Of a stretch of DNA of 64,000 nucleotides, positions 44,917 to 54,492 are shown in pieces. A program made the position numbers and the translations under genes. The DNA comes from Novosphingobium sp. Its GTDB lineage: Bacteria; Pseudomonadota; Alphaproteobacteria; Sphingomonadales; Sphingomonadaceae. The DNA lies in assembly GCF_030696665.1 (NCBI RefSeq), contig NZ_JAUYRV010000028.1, forward strand, positions 124,001 through 188,000, read 5' to 3'. The notes beneath the pieces are model-generated. The model was not told the origin of the DNA, ran no database searches, and was given only the letters and a program-made list of their open reading frames with translations. The number at the start of each line of letters is the position of its first letter. The first letter of the stretch is position 1.

Positions 44917-46722
44917 TCACAGAACCGAAAGGATGGCCTCGCGTTCCTTGCCCGGCCACGCCAGCGCCGCGTCGATCAGCGCAATCGTCACCGCACACTG
45001 GTCGGCATCAGAACCCTGACCATTCATCGCTTTGCGGATACGCTCTTCGGGAATGCCGGACAGCGTCATCACCTTGTCCACCAGCGCGCCGGGCACTTGC
45101 GCATTGCCCGGCGCAATCCGCGCAGGCGGACCAAGCTGGCTGGCATCAAGCATCCGCACCGCCAATTTGCGCTCCGCGCCCAGCACTGCATCGGGCACCG
45201 CCACTTGCCGATCCATCCTGCGCGTGCGGACAAAGGCCATGCACTGCGCCGCACCCACCTCGCGCGCGGCCCGCAGCAGGTCAGCGCGCACCTGTTGCAC
45301 ATCGGCTAGCAGCGGCCCTTTCTCCACCAGCGCGGTGGCATACATCCGCTCTCGCACCAGATCGTGAACCTTGGCCGTATAGGCCGCCGCGTCGCTGCCA
45401 TCGCTGCGCGCAATCGTGCGGTTGGCGGTGAACAGGGCGGCAAGGTCTGGCTGGAGCGATTTCAGCCCGTCCAGCGTGATTTCCGGGCCGAAGATCCGGT
45501 TCAGTGCGCCCTGGATTGCCTTGCCATCCTCGGCAATCTCGCTGGCCGATAGCGCGACCGGCGGTGGCGGGGTTGATCCGTCGGGCGTCCGGTCGGCCAG
45601 CGCAAAGCGCAGGATCTGCACCACCAGAATCGCTGCAAATATCCATAGCCGCGTTTTGCTGAACCAGCCAGAACCCGTGTCCGCACCCTCGGGCTTGTCC
45701 CAAAGCGCCACACGCCACGGATCAAAGTGATGTTCGATTTCGGGAAAGTTCTTGCGCACGCCCGCCAGCAATTGCTCCACATCGGCGCGCTTCACGAACC
45801 AGCCCTTGCGACTGCCCTGCTGCGCCGGCGTGGTCAATTCCACCCACGCCTTGTGCAGCGGATGCTTTGGTTCCAGCACTTTCTCGCGGAACCGCAATCC
45901 CCGCAGCCGCGCATTCAGGAATGCCACCGATGGCCGCTCTGATACCTGCCCGCGCTCGCTTTCCCAGCCGAACACTGCCGCCGCAGGCTCCAGCAACGGG
46001 GCGGAACGTGGCCAAGCCCCGGTCAGCAGGCGCGCCAGCCAGTTGTCGATCTCGTCAAAGGCGGTCACGCTTACCGTTTCGGCATGGCGCAGCACCGCTT
46101 TCAGATGGCCCAGCGCCATCGCCTCTTCCCACCCTTCCAGCGGGGGTGGCGTGGCGTCTCTGGCATCCTGCGGCTCGTCCACATAGAGCAGCCGGTGCAG
46201 GGCCTGTTCGTGCGCCCACGCGGGCATGACCGCATCGGACGTGGCTTCCAGCCCCAGCAGGACGGGCCGCGCAAAGGGATCGCGCCCCACCCCGATGGCC
46301 TGTTCCGCCGGCGCCTGCGCTGCCGAAAAGCCCGTCGTCACGTCCAGCTTGGGCGCGTTATCGCCCAGCCGCGTCGTCAGGCTCGGATCGGCTTCACCCC
46401 GCGCGGAAGGTGCAGCATAAAGCCAACTTGAGGTTTCGGATTCTTGATGCGATTCCAAAGCCCTGGCCGGTTGTGGGTCCGGCTCGGACGCGTCTATTGG
46501 CGTCACCCCGGCGAAGGAATCAAATTCATCCTCCACCGCCGGCTTTGCCTGCATCCTTGCCCAGCGCAGCGCTGCATCACGTGCCTCGCGCAGGCGGGCA
46601 TAGCCATCGACGTCCTTGTCGATGTCCATTGCCTTCAGCCGCTCGGCATAGGCGCGACGGATCGCCGCCACGTCGGGCGTCTTTTTGATCCCGAGGACTT
46701 GCCAGGCCTGAGTCGGTGTCAA
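44917..46722 (-). CDS. J-domain-like partner of HscC, HPD motif lost
   Basis: Protein of 601 aa. A J-like N-terminus (AWQVLGIKKTPDVAAIRRAYAERL) is followed by KAMDIDKDVDGYARLREARDA where a canonical J domain has HPD. A membrane helix (LWIFAAILVVQILRFAL) lies near residue 360, with a C-terminal soluble region. The start overlaps the HscC-like gene by 4 bp (ATGA), so the pair is coupled. In E. coli, HscC works with J-proteins DjlB and DjlC of similar layout. Loss of HPD suggests it binds the Hsp70 without full ATPase stimulation, or that it has an altered motif. Confidence 0.8.
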   Translation of the reverse strand: MTPTQAWQVLGIKKTPDVAAIRRAYAERLKAMDIDKDVDGYARLREARDAALRWARMQAKPAVEDEFDSFAGVTPIDASEPDPQPARALESHQESETSSWLYAAPSARGEADPSLTTRLGDNAPKLDVTTGFSAAQAPAEQAIGVGRDPFARPVLLGLEATSDAVMPAWAHEQALHRLLYVDEPQDARDATPPPLEGWEEAMALGHLKAVLRHAETVSVTAFDEIDNWLARLLTGAWPRSAPLLEPAAAVFGWESERGQVSERPSVAFLNARLRGLRFREKVLEPKHPLHKAWVELTTPAQQGSRKGWFVKRADVEQLLAGVRKNFPEIEHHFDPWRVALWDKPEGADTGSGWFSKTRLWIFAAILVVQILRFALADRTPDGSTPPPPVALSASEIAEDGKAIQGALNRIFGPEITLDGLKSLQPDLAALFTANRTIARSDGSDAAAYTAKVHDLVRERMYATALVEKGPLLADVQQVRADLLRAAREVGAAQCMAFVRTRRMDRQVAVPDAVLGAERKLAVRMLDASQLGPPARIAPGNAQVPGALVDKVMTLSGIPEERIRKAMNGQGSDADQCAVTIALIDAALAWPGKEREAILSVL

Positions 46723-48437
46723 AGCGGCGGGTTCGCTTCCAGCATGTCGAGCAGCCCGCTAAGGTCCGCCGCTGCATCGGCAATCCGGCGCGGGTCCTGG
46801 CTGTCGAGAGCGGTCACGAACATGCGCGTGCGGTCACCCACCACCGCGCGCACATCGCCCAGAAACTCCTCGTAACACCGCTCTGCCCGCGCCAGCAGCA
46901 TCTGGTTGGTCGCCTCTTCGCGCGGATGGTGCTTCAGCGCGGCCAGCGCCTTGCGCCGCGATTCCAGATCGCTGGCGGCCTTGCGATCTTCCTCGTCGAT
47001 GATCACCAGATTGTGCTTCGCGCCGGTCAGTGGCACTTCCACGTCCACTTCCAGCAGCCCCGAACTGTCATAGGAAAAGCGCACATCGATGGCCACTTCC
47101 CCCGCAGGGCGCGGCGGCACCGGCACTTTCAGCTGGCCCAGATGGACATTGCCCGAAACTTCGCGCGCCTCGCCCTGATAGATCTTCACCTCGATCTGTT
47201 TCTGCCCATCACCCATCGTGCTGAACACGCCCGATCGGCTGACCGGCACCGGCGTGTTGCGCTCTATAATCGGGGAAAACAGCCCCTGCTGCACCGTGCC
47301 CCGCGCTGAATGCTCTGCCGTTTCAATGCCCAGCGTGAACGGGCAGACATCGGTGATGCGGATTTCCTCAAGACCGCTATCGCGTGCGATCAGACCGCCC
47401 TGAATTGCCGCGCCCAGTGCCACGGCGTGGTCAGGGTGGACCGATGAATTGGGGAACCGCCCGAACAGCCGCGTGATCGCCTTGCGCACCAGCGGCATGC
47501 GCGTCGCCCCGCCCACCAGCACCACTTCGCTCAAACTCGCAGCGTCGATCTGGCTGTCGCGCAAGGCCCGCACCACCGGATCGCGCAAACGCCGGATCAG
47601 CCCTTCGGCCTGCGCTTCAAACTCGCTGGCGGTGACGGTGGTGGAAAGCCGCGCGCCCTCCACGGTCAGTGCAAACTCCGCGTCCTGCCCGTCGCTCAAC
47701 CCCCGCTTGGTGCGCTCGGCTGCCTGCAACAGCAGCGCTTCGGCGCGGCGTTCATCGATCTTGCCCAGCAGGCCATCGGGATCGAGCCGCCCGCGCACCG
47801 CTGTGGCAATGGCGCTGTTGAAATCGTCCCCGCCCAGCCGGTTGTCTCCGGCAGAGGCGCGCACTTCGACAATGCCTTCGAACATCTCGACGATGGACAC
47901 ATCGAACGTGCCCCCGCCCAGATCGAACACCAGAAACGGCTCGCGCTCTTCCTTGTCCTGCAATCCAAAAGCCAGCGCGGCAGCCGTCGGCTCGTTGATC
48001 AGGCGGCGTACCGTCAGCCCCGCCAGCTCGCCCGCCCGGCGCGTCGCCTTGCGCTGGCGGTCGTTGAAATAGGCAGGAACGGTAATCACAGCCTCGGTCG
48101 GGCGCGTGCCGGTGTGGGCGGTTACGTCATCGCGCAGGGACATCAGCACCAGCGCGGACAATTCTTCGGCAGAGAATTCCTTTTTGCCCAGCTTCTGCTT
48201 GCGGTCCGTGCCCATCAGGCGCTTGAAACTGGTCGCGGTCGCCCCGTCTTTCAGGCCCACACGCTCCAGCGCGGCGGCGCCGACCAGCGTATTGCCATCG
48301 GGCAGGACCGAAACTGCAGACGGCGTCAGCGCCGCGCCCAACGCGTTTGGCACAAGGACGGCCTCGCCGCCGTCTTCATTGTTCTGCCATAGGGCCACCG
48401 CGCTGTTGGTGGTCCCCAGATCGATCCCGATGAGCAT
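46719..48437 (-). CDS. hscC: HscC-type Hsp70 chaperone
   Basis: Hsp70-family ATPase of 572 aa. Nucleotide-binding domain: MLIGIDLGTTNSAVALW, VITVPAYFNDRQRKATRRAGEL, FDLGGGTFDVSIVEMFEG. Substrate domain: SRGVFSTMGDG and INDEEDR-like stretches. Length is below DnaK (about 640) because the C-terminal lid is short, as in HscC. It is coupled to the J-like gene. The 73-bp gap before it separates it from pgmG on the same strand. Clients unknown. Confidence 0.88.
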   Translation of the reverse strand: MLIGIDLGTTNSAVALWQNNEDGGEAVLVPNALGAALTPSAVSVLPDGNTLVGAAALERVGLKDGATATSFKRLMGTDRKQKLGKKEFSAEELSALVLMSLRDDVTAHTGTRPTEAVITVPAYFNDRQRKATRRAGELAGLTVRRLINEPTAAALAFGLQDKEEREPFLVFDLGGGTFDVSIVEMFEGIVEVRASAGDNRLGGDDFNSAIATAVRGRLDPDGLLGKIDERRAEALLLQAAERTKRGLSDGQDAEFALTVEGARLSTTVTASEFEAQAEGLIRRLRDPVVRALRDSQIDAASLSEVVLVGGATRMPLVRKAITRLFGRFPNSSVHPDHAVALGAAIQGGLIARDSGLEEIRITDVCPFTLGIETAEHSARGTVQQGLFSPIIERNTPVPVSRSGVFSTMGDGQKQIEVKIYQGEAREVSGNVHLGQLKVPVPPRPAGEVAIDVRFSYDSSGLLEVDVEVPLTGAKHNLVIIDEEDRKAASDLESRRKALAALKHHPREEATNQMLLARAERCYEEFLGDVRAVVGDRTRMFVTALDSQDPRRIADAAADLSGLLDMLEANPPL

Positions 48438-48510
48438 TCGTCTTCCCGCGCTTTCAAGGCAGAGCGTGATGCGTCAGCGGCTGCGGATTTGGCAAGCGCA
48501 AAGCGGCGGT

Positions 48511-49929
48511 TCAGCCGCGTTTGAGGCCGACAGCGGCAAGACGCGCGTCCACTTCGGCCAGCAGGCCCGCCAAACCCTCGTCGCTGGTGCTTTCGGCGCG
48601 CACCACCAGCACATCCTGCGTGTTCGATGCGCGCAGCAGCCACCAGCCATCGGGCGTTTCCACGCGCACACCATCAATCTGGTGTACCTGGACCCCGTCG
48701 GGCACGCCATCGGCGATCAGTTGGCCCAGCACTTCGTCCACAACCGCAAACTTGCGCGCTTCGTCCACCTGAAAGCGAAGCTCGGGCGTAGCGATCCTTT
48801 CAGGCATCGCATCGCGCAGCGCGGTGAGGCTCATTCCGATTCGGACCGTGGCCGCAATCAGGCGGACGGCAGCATAAAGCGCGTCATCGTAGCCGAAGTA
48901 TTTGTCGGCAAAGAACATATGCCCGCTCATTTCACCGGCGAGCGGGGCACCAGTCTCCTTCATTTTGGACTTTAGCGGTGAGTGCCCGGTCTTCCACATC
49001 AGTGGTTTTCCACCCAGCTCTGCGATGCGCTCAAACAGCGTGGAACTGGCCTTTACATCGGCGATAACCATTGATTCCGGGGCATTCCGCAGCAAGTCTT
49101 CGGCGTAGATGCCCAGCAACTGATCACCCCAGATCACCCGCCCCTTGCTGTCCACCGCTCCTATCCTGTCGCCATCGCCGTCAAATGCCACTCCAAAGTC
49201 GAGGCATTGCTCCGCGACAGCGGCGCAAAGATCGGTGAGGTTGCCCTCAATCGTTGGATCAGGATGATGGTTGGGAAAATGGCCGTCCACGCTCGTATAA
49301 AGAAGGACATGGTATCCCGGCAGGCGCGCGGTCAGCGCGTCGATGATGGGACCAGCCGCGCCGTTTCCGGCATCCCAGCCGATGCGCAAAGCGTTGAGGG
49401 CTCCGCGATCGATCCCATCCAAAGCGCCGAGCAAGCAATCGACATAGGCTTCAGCAATGTCGGCGCATTGGACGCTGCCGTTCCCGCTCACCCATGCGGC
49501 TTCATCAGCGATGCGCCCGAGATCGATTATGTCGGACCCAAAGAACGGAGCGCCTTCAAGTACCATCTTGAAGCCATTGTGATTGGCGGGATTGTGGCTG
49601 CCGGTTACGTGAACGCCGCCCTGCACATCTGGAAATAGGGCTTTTGCGGCAGGTGTCGCCGCAAAATACAGCATCGGGCTTGGCCCCAATCCGATCCGCA
49701 CCACATCCAAGCCACTCGCCGTCAGCCCTTCGACCAGCGCGTGTTCCAGCATGGGTGAACTGAGCCGGCCGTCATACCCCACCGCCACCCGATTGCCGCC
49801 GCGCTGACGCACCACGCTGCCAAAGCTGCGGCCCACCGCATGGGCATCTTCAACTGACAGCGTCTCGCCAAAAACGCCGCGAATGTCGTATTCGCGCAGG
49901 ATCGAGGGGTGGAATTTATGCCCCGTCAT
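48511..49929 (-). CDS. pgmG: Phosphoglucomutase/phosphomannomutase
   Basis: Alpha-D-phosphohexomutase of 472 aa converting glucose-1-P or mannose-1-P to the 6-phosphates. The phosphoserine loop is [15 protein letters not shown], the metal loop [13 protein letters not shown], and the sugar-binding loop [16 protein letters not shown]-terminal [13 protein letters not shown] is typical. In sphingomonads this enzyme feeds exopolysaccharide (gellan-type) sugar nucleotides. It follows the small J-protein gene by 6 bp. Confidence 0.93.
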   Translation of the reverse strand: MTGHKFHPSILREYDIRGVFGETLSVEDAHAVGRSFGSVVRQRGGNRVAVGYDGRLSSPMLEHALVEGLTASGLDVVRIGLGPSPMLYFAATPAAKALFPDVQGGVHVTGSHNPANHNGFKMVLEGAPFFGSDIIDLGRIADEAAWVSGNGSVQCADIAEAYVDCLLGALDGIDRGALNALRIGWDAGNGAAGPIIDALTARLPGYHVLLYTSVDGHFPNHHPDPTIEGNLTDLCAAVAEQCLDFGVAFDGDGDRIGAVDSKGRVIWGDQLLGIYAEDLLRNAPESMVIADVKASSTLFERIAELGGKPLMWKTGHSPLKSKMKETGAPLAGEMSGHMFFADKYFGYDDALYAAVRLIAATVRIGMSLTALRDAMPERIATPELRFQVDEARKFAVVDEVLGQLIADGVPDGVQVHQIDGVRVETPDGWWLLRASNTQDVLVVRAESTSDEGLAGLLAEVDARLAAVGLKRG

Positions 49930-49935
49930 GCGGGA

Positions 49936-50226
49936 TCAGGAGCCGCGCCGGTCGGACAGGCGGGCGAGCAGCAGGTCGCGCGCGGCGTTGGCTTCGTGAA
50001 CCGCCTCGTTGGTGCCGCCACGGTCGGGGTGGACTTTCTGGATCAGGCGGCGGTGCGCTTCGATCACATCATCGTAGGCTGCATCTGCGTTCAGGCTGAG
50101 CAGATTGCGTGCCTTCTTCTCGTTCCGGTCGCGCGGATCGCCAGCCAGAAGTTCCCACGGCCATCGCCCGGCGAGCAGCTTGCAGGCAACGCACGCCAAG
50201 GCGACAATCGTGAGCAGTTTGATCAT
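49936..50226 (-). CDS. Membrane-anchored J-domain protein
   Basis: Protein of 96 aa with an N-terminal membrane helix (MIKLLTIVALACVACKLL) and a compact J domain holding HPD (QKVHPDRGGTNEAV). The layout resembles Pam18/TIM14-like J-proteins. Its start overlaps the mipZ stop by 1 bp, and pgmG follows. It could recruit DnaK or HscC to the inner membrane. The HPD is intact, unlike the long J-like protein next to hscC. Confidence 0.85.
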   Translation of the reverse strand: MIKLLTIVALACVACKLLAGRWPWELLAGDPRDRNEKKARNLLSLNADAAYDDVIEAHRRLIQKVHPDRGGTNEAVHEANAARDLLLARLSDRRGS

Positions 50227-51065
50227 CAGGCTGCGCTCTCAAGTGCGATCTTGGTGCTCCTAGGTGCATCTAGAGGCAGTTCAGGATTAAGCTTCGGAAG
50301 GTTCAATCCGCCGACCAGAGTGCGCAGTTCCTGACGCGCCACAAGGTGGCTGGTGCCCAGCTCTCCCAAGTGGCCTTTATCCAGCAAAGTCAGGCCACTG
50401 GGGAACAGTTCGCGGTAGATCACGCGCTCCGAAAGGCCGCTGGCCACACGGAAACCTACACGCTTGGAAAGCTCGGTCAGCGCGGTGTCGATGCGCTTCT
50501 GGTTGCGCGCTTCGGTAAAGCCGGTGCGGTTGCGCACGACCACCCAATCCATCTCCCTGCGCGCATCTTTGATCGTCGCCATCGCCCGCTTCTTGCGCGC
50601 TTCCCAGATCAGTTCGGCGTAGAATGACAGGCGGCGCACCTTGAAAGTCTCAGCGTCCACCTGTCCGATCAGATCGAAGTCCACAAAGCTGTCGTTCAGC
50701 GGCGTCACCAGCGTATCGGCGCGGGTGGCGACGTGGCGGGCGAGGGGATCATCGCGGCCCGGCGTGTCGAAAATCAGGAAATCGTGGGACTCGGAAAGCC
50801 GCGCGGTCATTGCGTCCAGTTCTTCGATGCTGTCGCCCGAATAGACTTCGAAAGTGGCGGTTGGCAGCGAAATGTCGCGGCGGCGCATGGTTTCGGCGCG
50901 GTTTTCGAAATAGCGGTGCATCGTGCGCTGGCGGGAATCGAGATCGATTGCGGCCACGCGCGCGCCCTGACAGGCCAGCGCAATGGCGACGTGGACCGCC
51001 GTGGTGGATTTGCCGGTTCCGCCTTTTTCGTTGGCGAAGACGATGCGATGCGGACCGGTGGACAA
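50226..51065 (-). CDS. mipZ: MipZ division-plane ATPase (ParA family)
   Basis: ParA/MinD-type ATPase of 279 aa that in Caulobacter forms a polar gradient blocking FtsZ assembly. Deviant Walker A EKGGTGKSTTAVHVA. Also DLDSRQRTMHRYFENR and FLIFDTPGRDDPLARHVAT, all MipZ-like. The start appears to be TTG at 51065, since no ATG or GTG is available before the P-loop. Divergent from panC with a 98-bp gap. Together with PopZ in the same window this covers the polar and division system, though the two genes are 43 kb apart. Confidence 0.92.
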   Translation of the reverse strand: MSTGPHRIVFANEKGGTGKSTTAVHVAIALACQGARVAAIDLDSRQRTMHRYFENRAETMRRRDISLPTATFEVYSGDSIEELDAMTARLSESHDFLIFDTPGRDDPLARHVATRADTLVTPLNDSFVDFDLIGQVDAETFKVRRLSFYAELIWEARKKRAMATIKDARREMDWVVVRNRTGFTEARNQKRIDTALTELSKRVGFRVASGLSERVIYRELFPSGLTLLDKGHLGELGTSHLVARQELRTLVGGLNLPKLNPELPLDAPRSTKIALESAA

Positions 51066-51163
51066 GGCTGGATACTCTCTGTTGTGCAGATCAGGCGGGC
51101 TTGCGAGAGGCTGCCTGCCCCCCTATCGCCCTTGTGTTCCGACTTAGTGGAGTGGGTGCCAAG

Positions 51164-52018
51164 GTGCAAACGATCAACCGGCTGGAAGACCTGCGCAACG
51201 CGGTCGACGCGCTTAAAATCGGGGGAAAAACCATCTCCTTCGTGCCCACAATGGGCGCGTTGCACGAAGGCCACCTGACGCTTGTGCGCGAGGCCCGCCG
51301 CGCCGCAGACCACGTGGTGTCCTCGATCTTCGTCAACCCGCGCCAGTTCGGCCCGACCGAGGATCTGGACGCCTATCCGCGCCGCATGGCCGCCGATGCC
51401 GCGCTGCTTGAGGCAGAAGGCGTTGCCATTCTGTGGGCACCCACCGTCGATCAGATGTACCCGGATGGCTATGCCACAAACATCAGCGTTTCGGGCGTGA
51501 GCGAAGTGGCATGTGGTGCCGCGCGGCCCGGCCATTTCGATGGCGTGGCCACGGTGGTGTGCAAGCTTTTCAACCAGGTGCGGCCCGATGTGGCGCTGTT
51601 TGGTGAAAAGGACTGGCAGCAACTGGCGGTGATCCGCCGCATGGCCCGCGATCTGGACCTGACGCAGCCGCACGCAGGCAACATCATCGGCGTGGAAACG
51701 GTGCGTGAAGCCAGCGGCTTGGCCCTCAGCAGCCGCAACCAGTATCTGACCCCGGCTGAGCGCGAGCAAGCCGCGCAGCTTTCGGGCGCCATGCGCCGCG
51801 CGATTGCTGCGATCGAGGGCGGGGCAGACGTGACCGAAAGCCTCGATACGATGAAGGCCGAAATCCTCGCCGCCGGGTTCAACTCGGTCGATTACGGCGA
51901 TCTGCGCGATGCGGCTACGCTGGAAAACCTGTTCGCATGGGACGGGCGCAAGGCGCGCCTCCTTGTTGCTGCGCGGATCGGTGCGGCACGATTGATAGAC
52001 AACATGGGTGTGGGCTGA
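51164..52018 (+). CDS. panC: Pantothenate synthetase
   Basis: Joins pantoate and beta-alanine using ATP, giving pantothenate for CoA. Motifs are FVPTMGALHEGHLTLVREAR, SIFVNPRQFGPTEDLDAYPR, LFGEKDWQQLAVIRRM and GLALSSRNQYL. The 284-aa length is normal. Start is GTG at 51164, with GGAG about 11 nt upstream. An earlier GTG at 51152 is possible. DUF2322 follows 4 bp downstream. Confidence 0.95.
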   Translation: MQTINRLEDLRNAVDALKIGGKTISFVPTMGALHEGHLTLVREARRAADHVVSSIFVNPRQFGPTEDLDAYPRRMAADAALLEAEGVAILWAPTVDQMYPDGYATNISVSGVSEVACGAARPGHFDGVATVVCKLFNQVRPDVALFGEKDWQQLAVIRRMARDLDLTQPHAGNIIGVETVREASGLALSSRNQYLTPAEREQAAQLSGAMRRAIAAIEGGADVTESLDTMKAEILAAGFNSVDYGDLRDAATLENLFAWDGRKARLLVAARIGAARLIDNMGVG

Positions 52019-52022
52019 TTTT

Positions 52023-52367
52023 ATGGCGATTATTCAACCAGGCGCGTCGTTCAAGGACAACCTTGCGCAACTTCCTTCGATCGAAGGCGTCGCGCGCATC
52101 GACCTGATCGACGCAAGTGGCGCGGTGGTGGCGCGCATTCCCAATGAAGCGGGCAAGCAAGGCTCGCTGTCGGTCTATCAATATCTTGGCCAGCACTTCG
52201 GCGCGCTGACGCCGGAAGCTGCCGAACACGGGCTTGCGATTTTCGGCGAGCATACCGCAGACGCCAAGGCCAGACCGGGTGCCCATCCGAATATCGACCG
52301 ATTGCTGGATGTCATTGCGCGTGGCGTCCCGCTCAACATCGAGGTGGCGCTCGTCGGCTCCGATTAA
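52023..52367 (+). CDS. DUF2322-like protein
   Basis: Protein of 114 aa recalling DUF2322 (FKDNLAQLPSIEGVARIDLIDASG and FGEHTADAKARPGAHPNIDRLL). No membrane helix or signal. Start ATG at 52023. The track extends to 52008. It is probably co-transcribed with panC, but a link to pantothenate is not known. Confidence 0.75.
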   Translation: MAIIQPGASFKDNLAQLPSIEGVARIDLIDASGAVVARIPNEAGKQGSLSVYQYLGQHFGALTPEAAEHGLAIFGEHTADAKARPGAHPNIDRLLDVIARGVPLNIEVALVGSD

Positions 52368-52379
52368 GGACCGGCGGTT

Positions 52380-53423
52380 TCAGGCCTTCTCGGCACAACT
52401 CTCGCTGATGATCGTGACTTTTGTCCCCGGGCCGTTGTCGGTGATCACGATTTTGCTGTGAAGCTGCTTTGCCAGAGCATGGATGATGCCCGTTCCCAGA
52501 CCCGCATCTGCCGGGTCCGGTTCGCTGTCCATGCCTATGCCGTTGTCCGCGACCGACAGGCTCCATCCATCAGATGACGAGCCATATTCGACCGCGATGG
52601 CACAGTCCTTTGCGCCTTCGGGGAAGGCGTGTTTCAGGCTGTTGATGACCAGTTCGGTCACGATCAGGCCAAGGCTGACCGAAATCGCGCTGCTGGTGAC
52701 CGTAGCATCGGCTTTCACCGTCAGGCTGATCGGCACGGCATCGCTGATCATCGATGCCCCTATGCTGTTGCACAGATCGGTAAAATAGGGGCCAAGCGCA
52801 ACTTCGTCGGCACTGCTGAGGGCCAGCTGATGCTGGAGCGTGGCGATGGACATGACCCGGCGGTGCGCATCGCGCAGATGCGTGCGGGTTTCTTCGGACT
52901 GCACCCGGCGCACGCTTTGCATCAGGATGCTGGCGATGATCTGCAGGCTGTTGGCAACGCGGTGCTGCAGTTCCTGCAGCAGCAAATGCTTGTCCCGGAC
53001 AAGATCGTCGTTGACCCGCTGGGTATGCCGAACCTCGGTCACGTCTGTTGCGCCGAGCACGAGGTAGGTTCCTTCGCCTTCGGGCATGCCCAGCAGGTGC
53101 GCGCTGATGATCAACTGGCATGGCGTCCTGCCTGGCCGCACAAGGTCGATCTCATAGGCTTCGACTGCGGCCCGGCCGGCCACTGTCGTCTGCAAAAGCG
53201 AGCGTAACTGGGGCAAGTTCCATTCACCTGCGCCAAGCGCAAACATCGATTGGCCTACCACTGTGGAAGCATCGAGCGCAAAGGCGCGGCAGAACGACCC
53301 GCTGGCCGCCAGCACCAGAAGACCTTCATCCAGCAGCAGCAAGGGTGTGCTGGATGACATGACCAGCGCCATGCCAAGGCTGTTTGCAGCCGAGGAGGGA
53401 GCGCCGGGCTTCGAGATATCCAT
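52380..53423 (-). CDS. Orphan PAS/HisKA_2 sensor histidine kinase
   Basis: Soluble kinase of 347 aa: PAS domain (about residues 25-130), HisKA_2 dimerisation region with phospho-acceptor in LLLQELQHRVANSLQ (His154), then an ATPase domain (TELVINSLKHAFPEGA, VADNGIGMD, GTGIIHALAKQLHS). No membrane segment and no response regulator beside it. In sphingomonads HisKA_2/HWE kinases often feed PhyR in the EcfG general stress response. That link is inferred only. It converges with DUF2322. Confidence 0.88.
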   Translation of the reverse strand: MDISKPGAPSSAANSLGMALVMSSSTPLLLLDEGLLVLAASGSFCRAFALDASTVVGQSMFALGAGEWNLPQLRSLLQTTVAGRAAVEAYEIDLVRPGRTPCQLIISAHLLGMPEGEGTYLVLGATDVTEVRHTQRVNDDLVRDKHLLLQELQHRVANSLQIIASILMQSVRRVQSEETRTHLRDAHRRVMSIATLQHQLALSSADEVALGPYFTDLCNSIGASMISDAVPISLTVKADATVTSSAISVSLGLIVTELVINSLKHAFPEGAKDCAIAVEYGSSSDGWSLSVADNGIGMDSEPDPADAGLGTGIIHALAKQLHSKIVITDNGPGTKVTIISESCAEKA

Positions 53424-53609
53424 GCCCTGCGGCCTTAGGGTGCCCGGAGACCTGCGCAGCGCAAGCCATAAACCGGGTGGTCAAACAATGGAGCAATGAC
53501 CTGCGTCTTTTGTTCGCAGGATCAGGCGCTGGAAGTATTCACGCCGCTATCCAACCAGTTGTTGGGCTGTAGCACGTGTGCGCCGGGTCAACCAATTATA
53601 GTTTGCCAT

Positions 53610-54458
53610 TCAATAGACTGGCGGATCAAACTTGGGCACAGCCCCGATCGGGGCGACCGGCTCGCCTTCGGCCCTTGGCGGAAGCGCATTCTCGGGCACA
53701 TCCTCAATCATCATGTCGCGGCTGGACACGTGTTCGAGGTTGCGGACGCGGACCGTGATCTGGCCATCGTGCAGCGTCAGTTCGTTGAAGCTGGGCGGCG
53801 TGGAGCGGACGCGCTGGCTGAGCGTGCCCGCGCCGATCATGCGCACGGGACCGTTCTTGGTCGGGTGGATCAGATCGAACGGATCATGGACATGGCCGGA
53901 CAGGACGGCGAGGACGTTGCGTTTGGCGAGTTCGGCGAGTGCCTTGTTCCCGCCGCGCGTCAGGGCCTTGCCGCGCGTGCCTGCTTCCACCAGCGGGTGG
54001 TGGCAGGTAACGACGGCGCGGGTGCCGGGGGGCAGGGCGTCTATTGCCGCAAGGGTGTGGCGCAGGGCGGCCGCGCCGACATTGCCCTTTGACCAGTTGA
54101 GCCGCAATTGTGCGCGGGCGGTGGTTTTCAGCGGGACCACGGCGACTCCGGGCAGATCGATCTCGCGTTCCAGCACCGATTCTATCGCGCGGAACCGGCG
54201 GTAGGGATCGGTGAACCGCTCTATCAGGTTGAAATAGGGCAGGTCGTGATTGCCGACCTCAACCGTGACGGGCACAACCAGCGCCATGATCCACTGGCAA
54301 GCAGCGGTGAATTCGCGGTGGCGCGCGCGCATCGTCAGATCGCCGGTGATCGCCACCACATCGGGCTTTTCGCGCGCGATGCATTGCGCCACCCAATCGA
54401 GCGCGTCGCGATCTTCAAGGCCGAAGTGAATATCGCTGATGTGGAACAGACGGGTCAT
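53610..54458 (-). CDS. Calcineurin-like metallophosphoesterase (CpdA type)
   Basis: Dimetal phosphoesterase of 282 aa. All five metallophosphatase motifs are visible: HISDIHFG, ITGDLTM, EVGNHDLP, TCHHPLV and LSGHVHDP. The closest well-known relatives are cAMP phosphodiesterases (CpdA), although UDP-diacylglucosamine hydrolases share the fold. Start at 54458 (MTRLFHISDIH). The track ORF from 54590 overlaps the lipid kinase. It follows that gene by 34 bp and probably shares its transcript. Confidence 0.88.
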   Translation of the reverse strand: MTRLFHISDIHFGLEDRDALDWVAQCIAREKPDVVAITGDLTMRARHREFTAACQWIMALVVPVTVEVGNHDLPYFNLIERFTDPYRRFRAIESVLEREIDLPGVAVVPLKTTARAQLRLNWSKGNVGAAALRHTLAAIDALPPGTRAVVTCHHPLVEAGTRGKALTRGGNKALAELAKRNVLAVLSGHVHDPFDLIHPTKNGPVRMIGAGTLSQRVRSTPPSFNELTLHDGQITVRVRNLEHVSSRDMMIEDVPENALPPRAEGEPVAPIGAVPKFDPPVY

Positions 54459-54492
54459 AATGGTGGCGTGATCGACGTTGGGATGCCGATGG

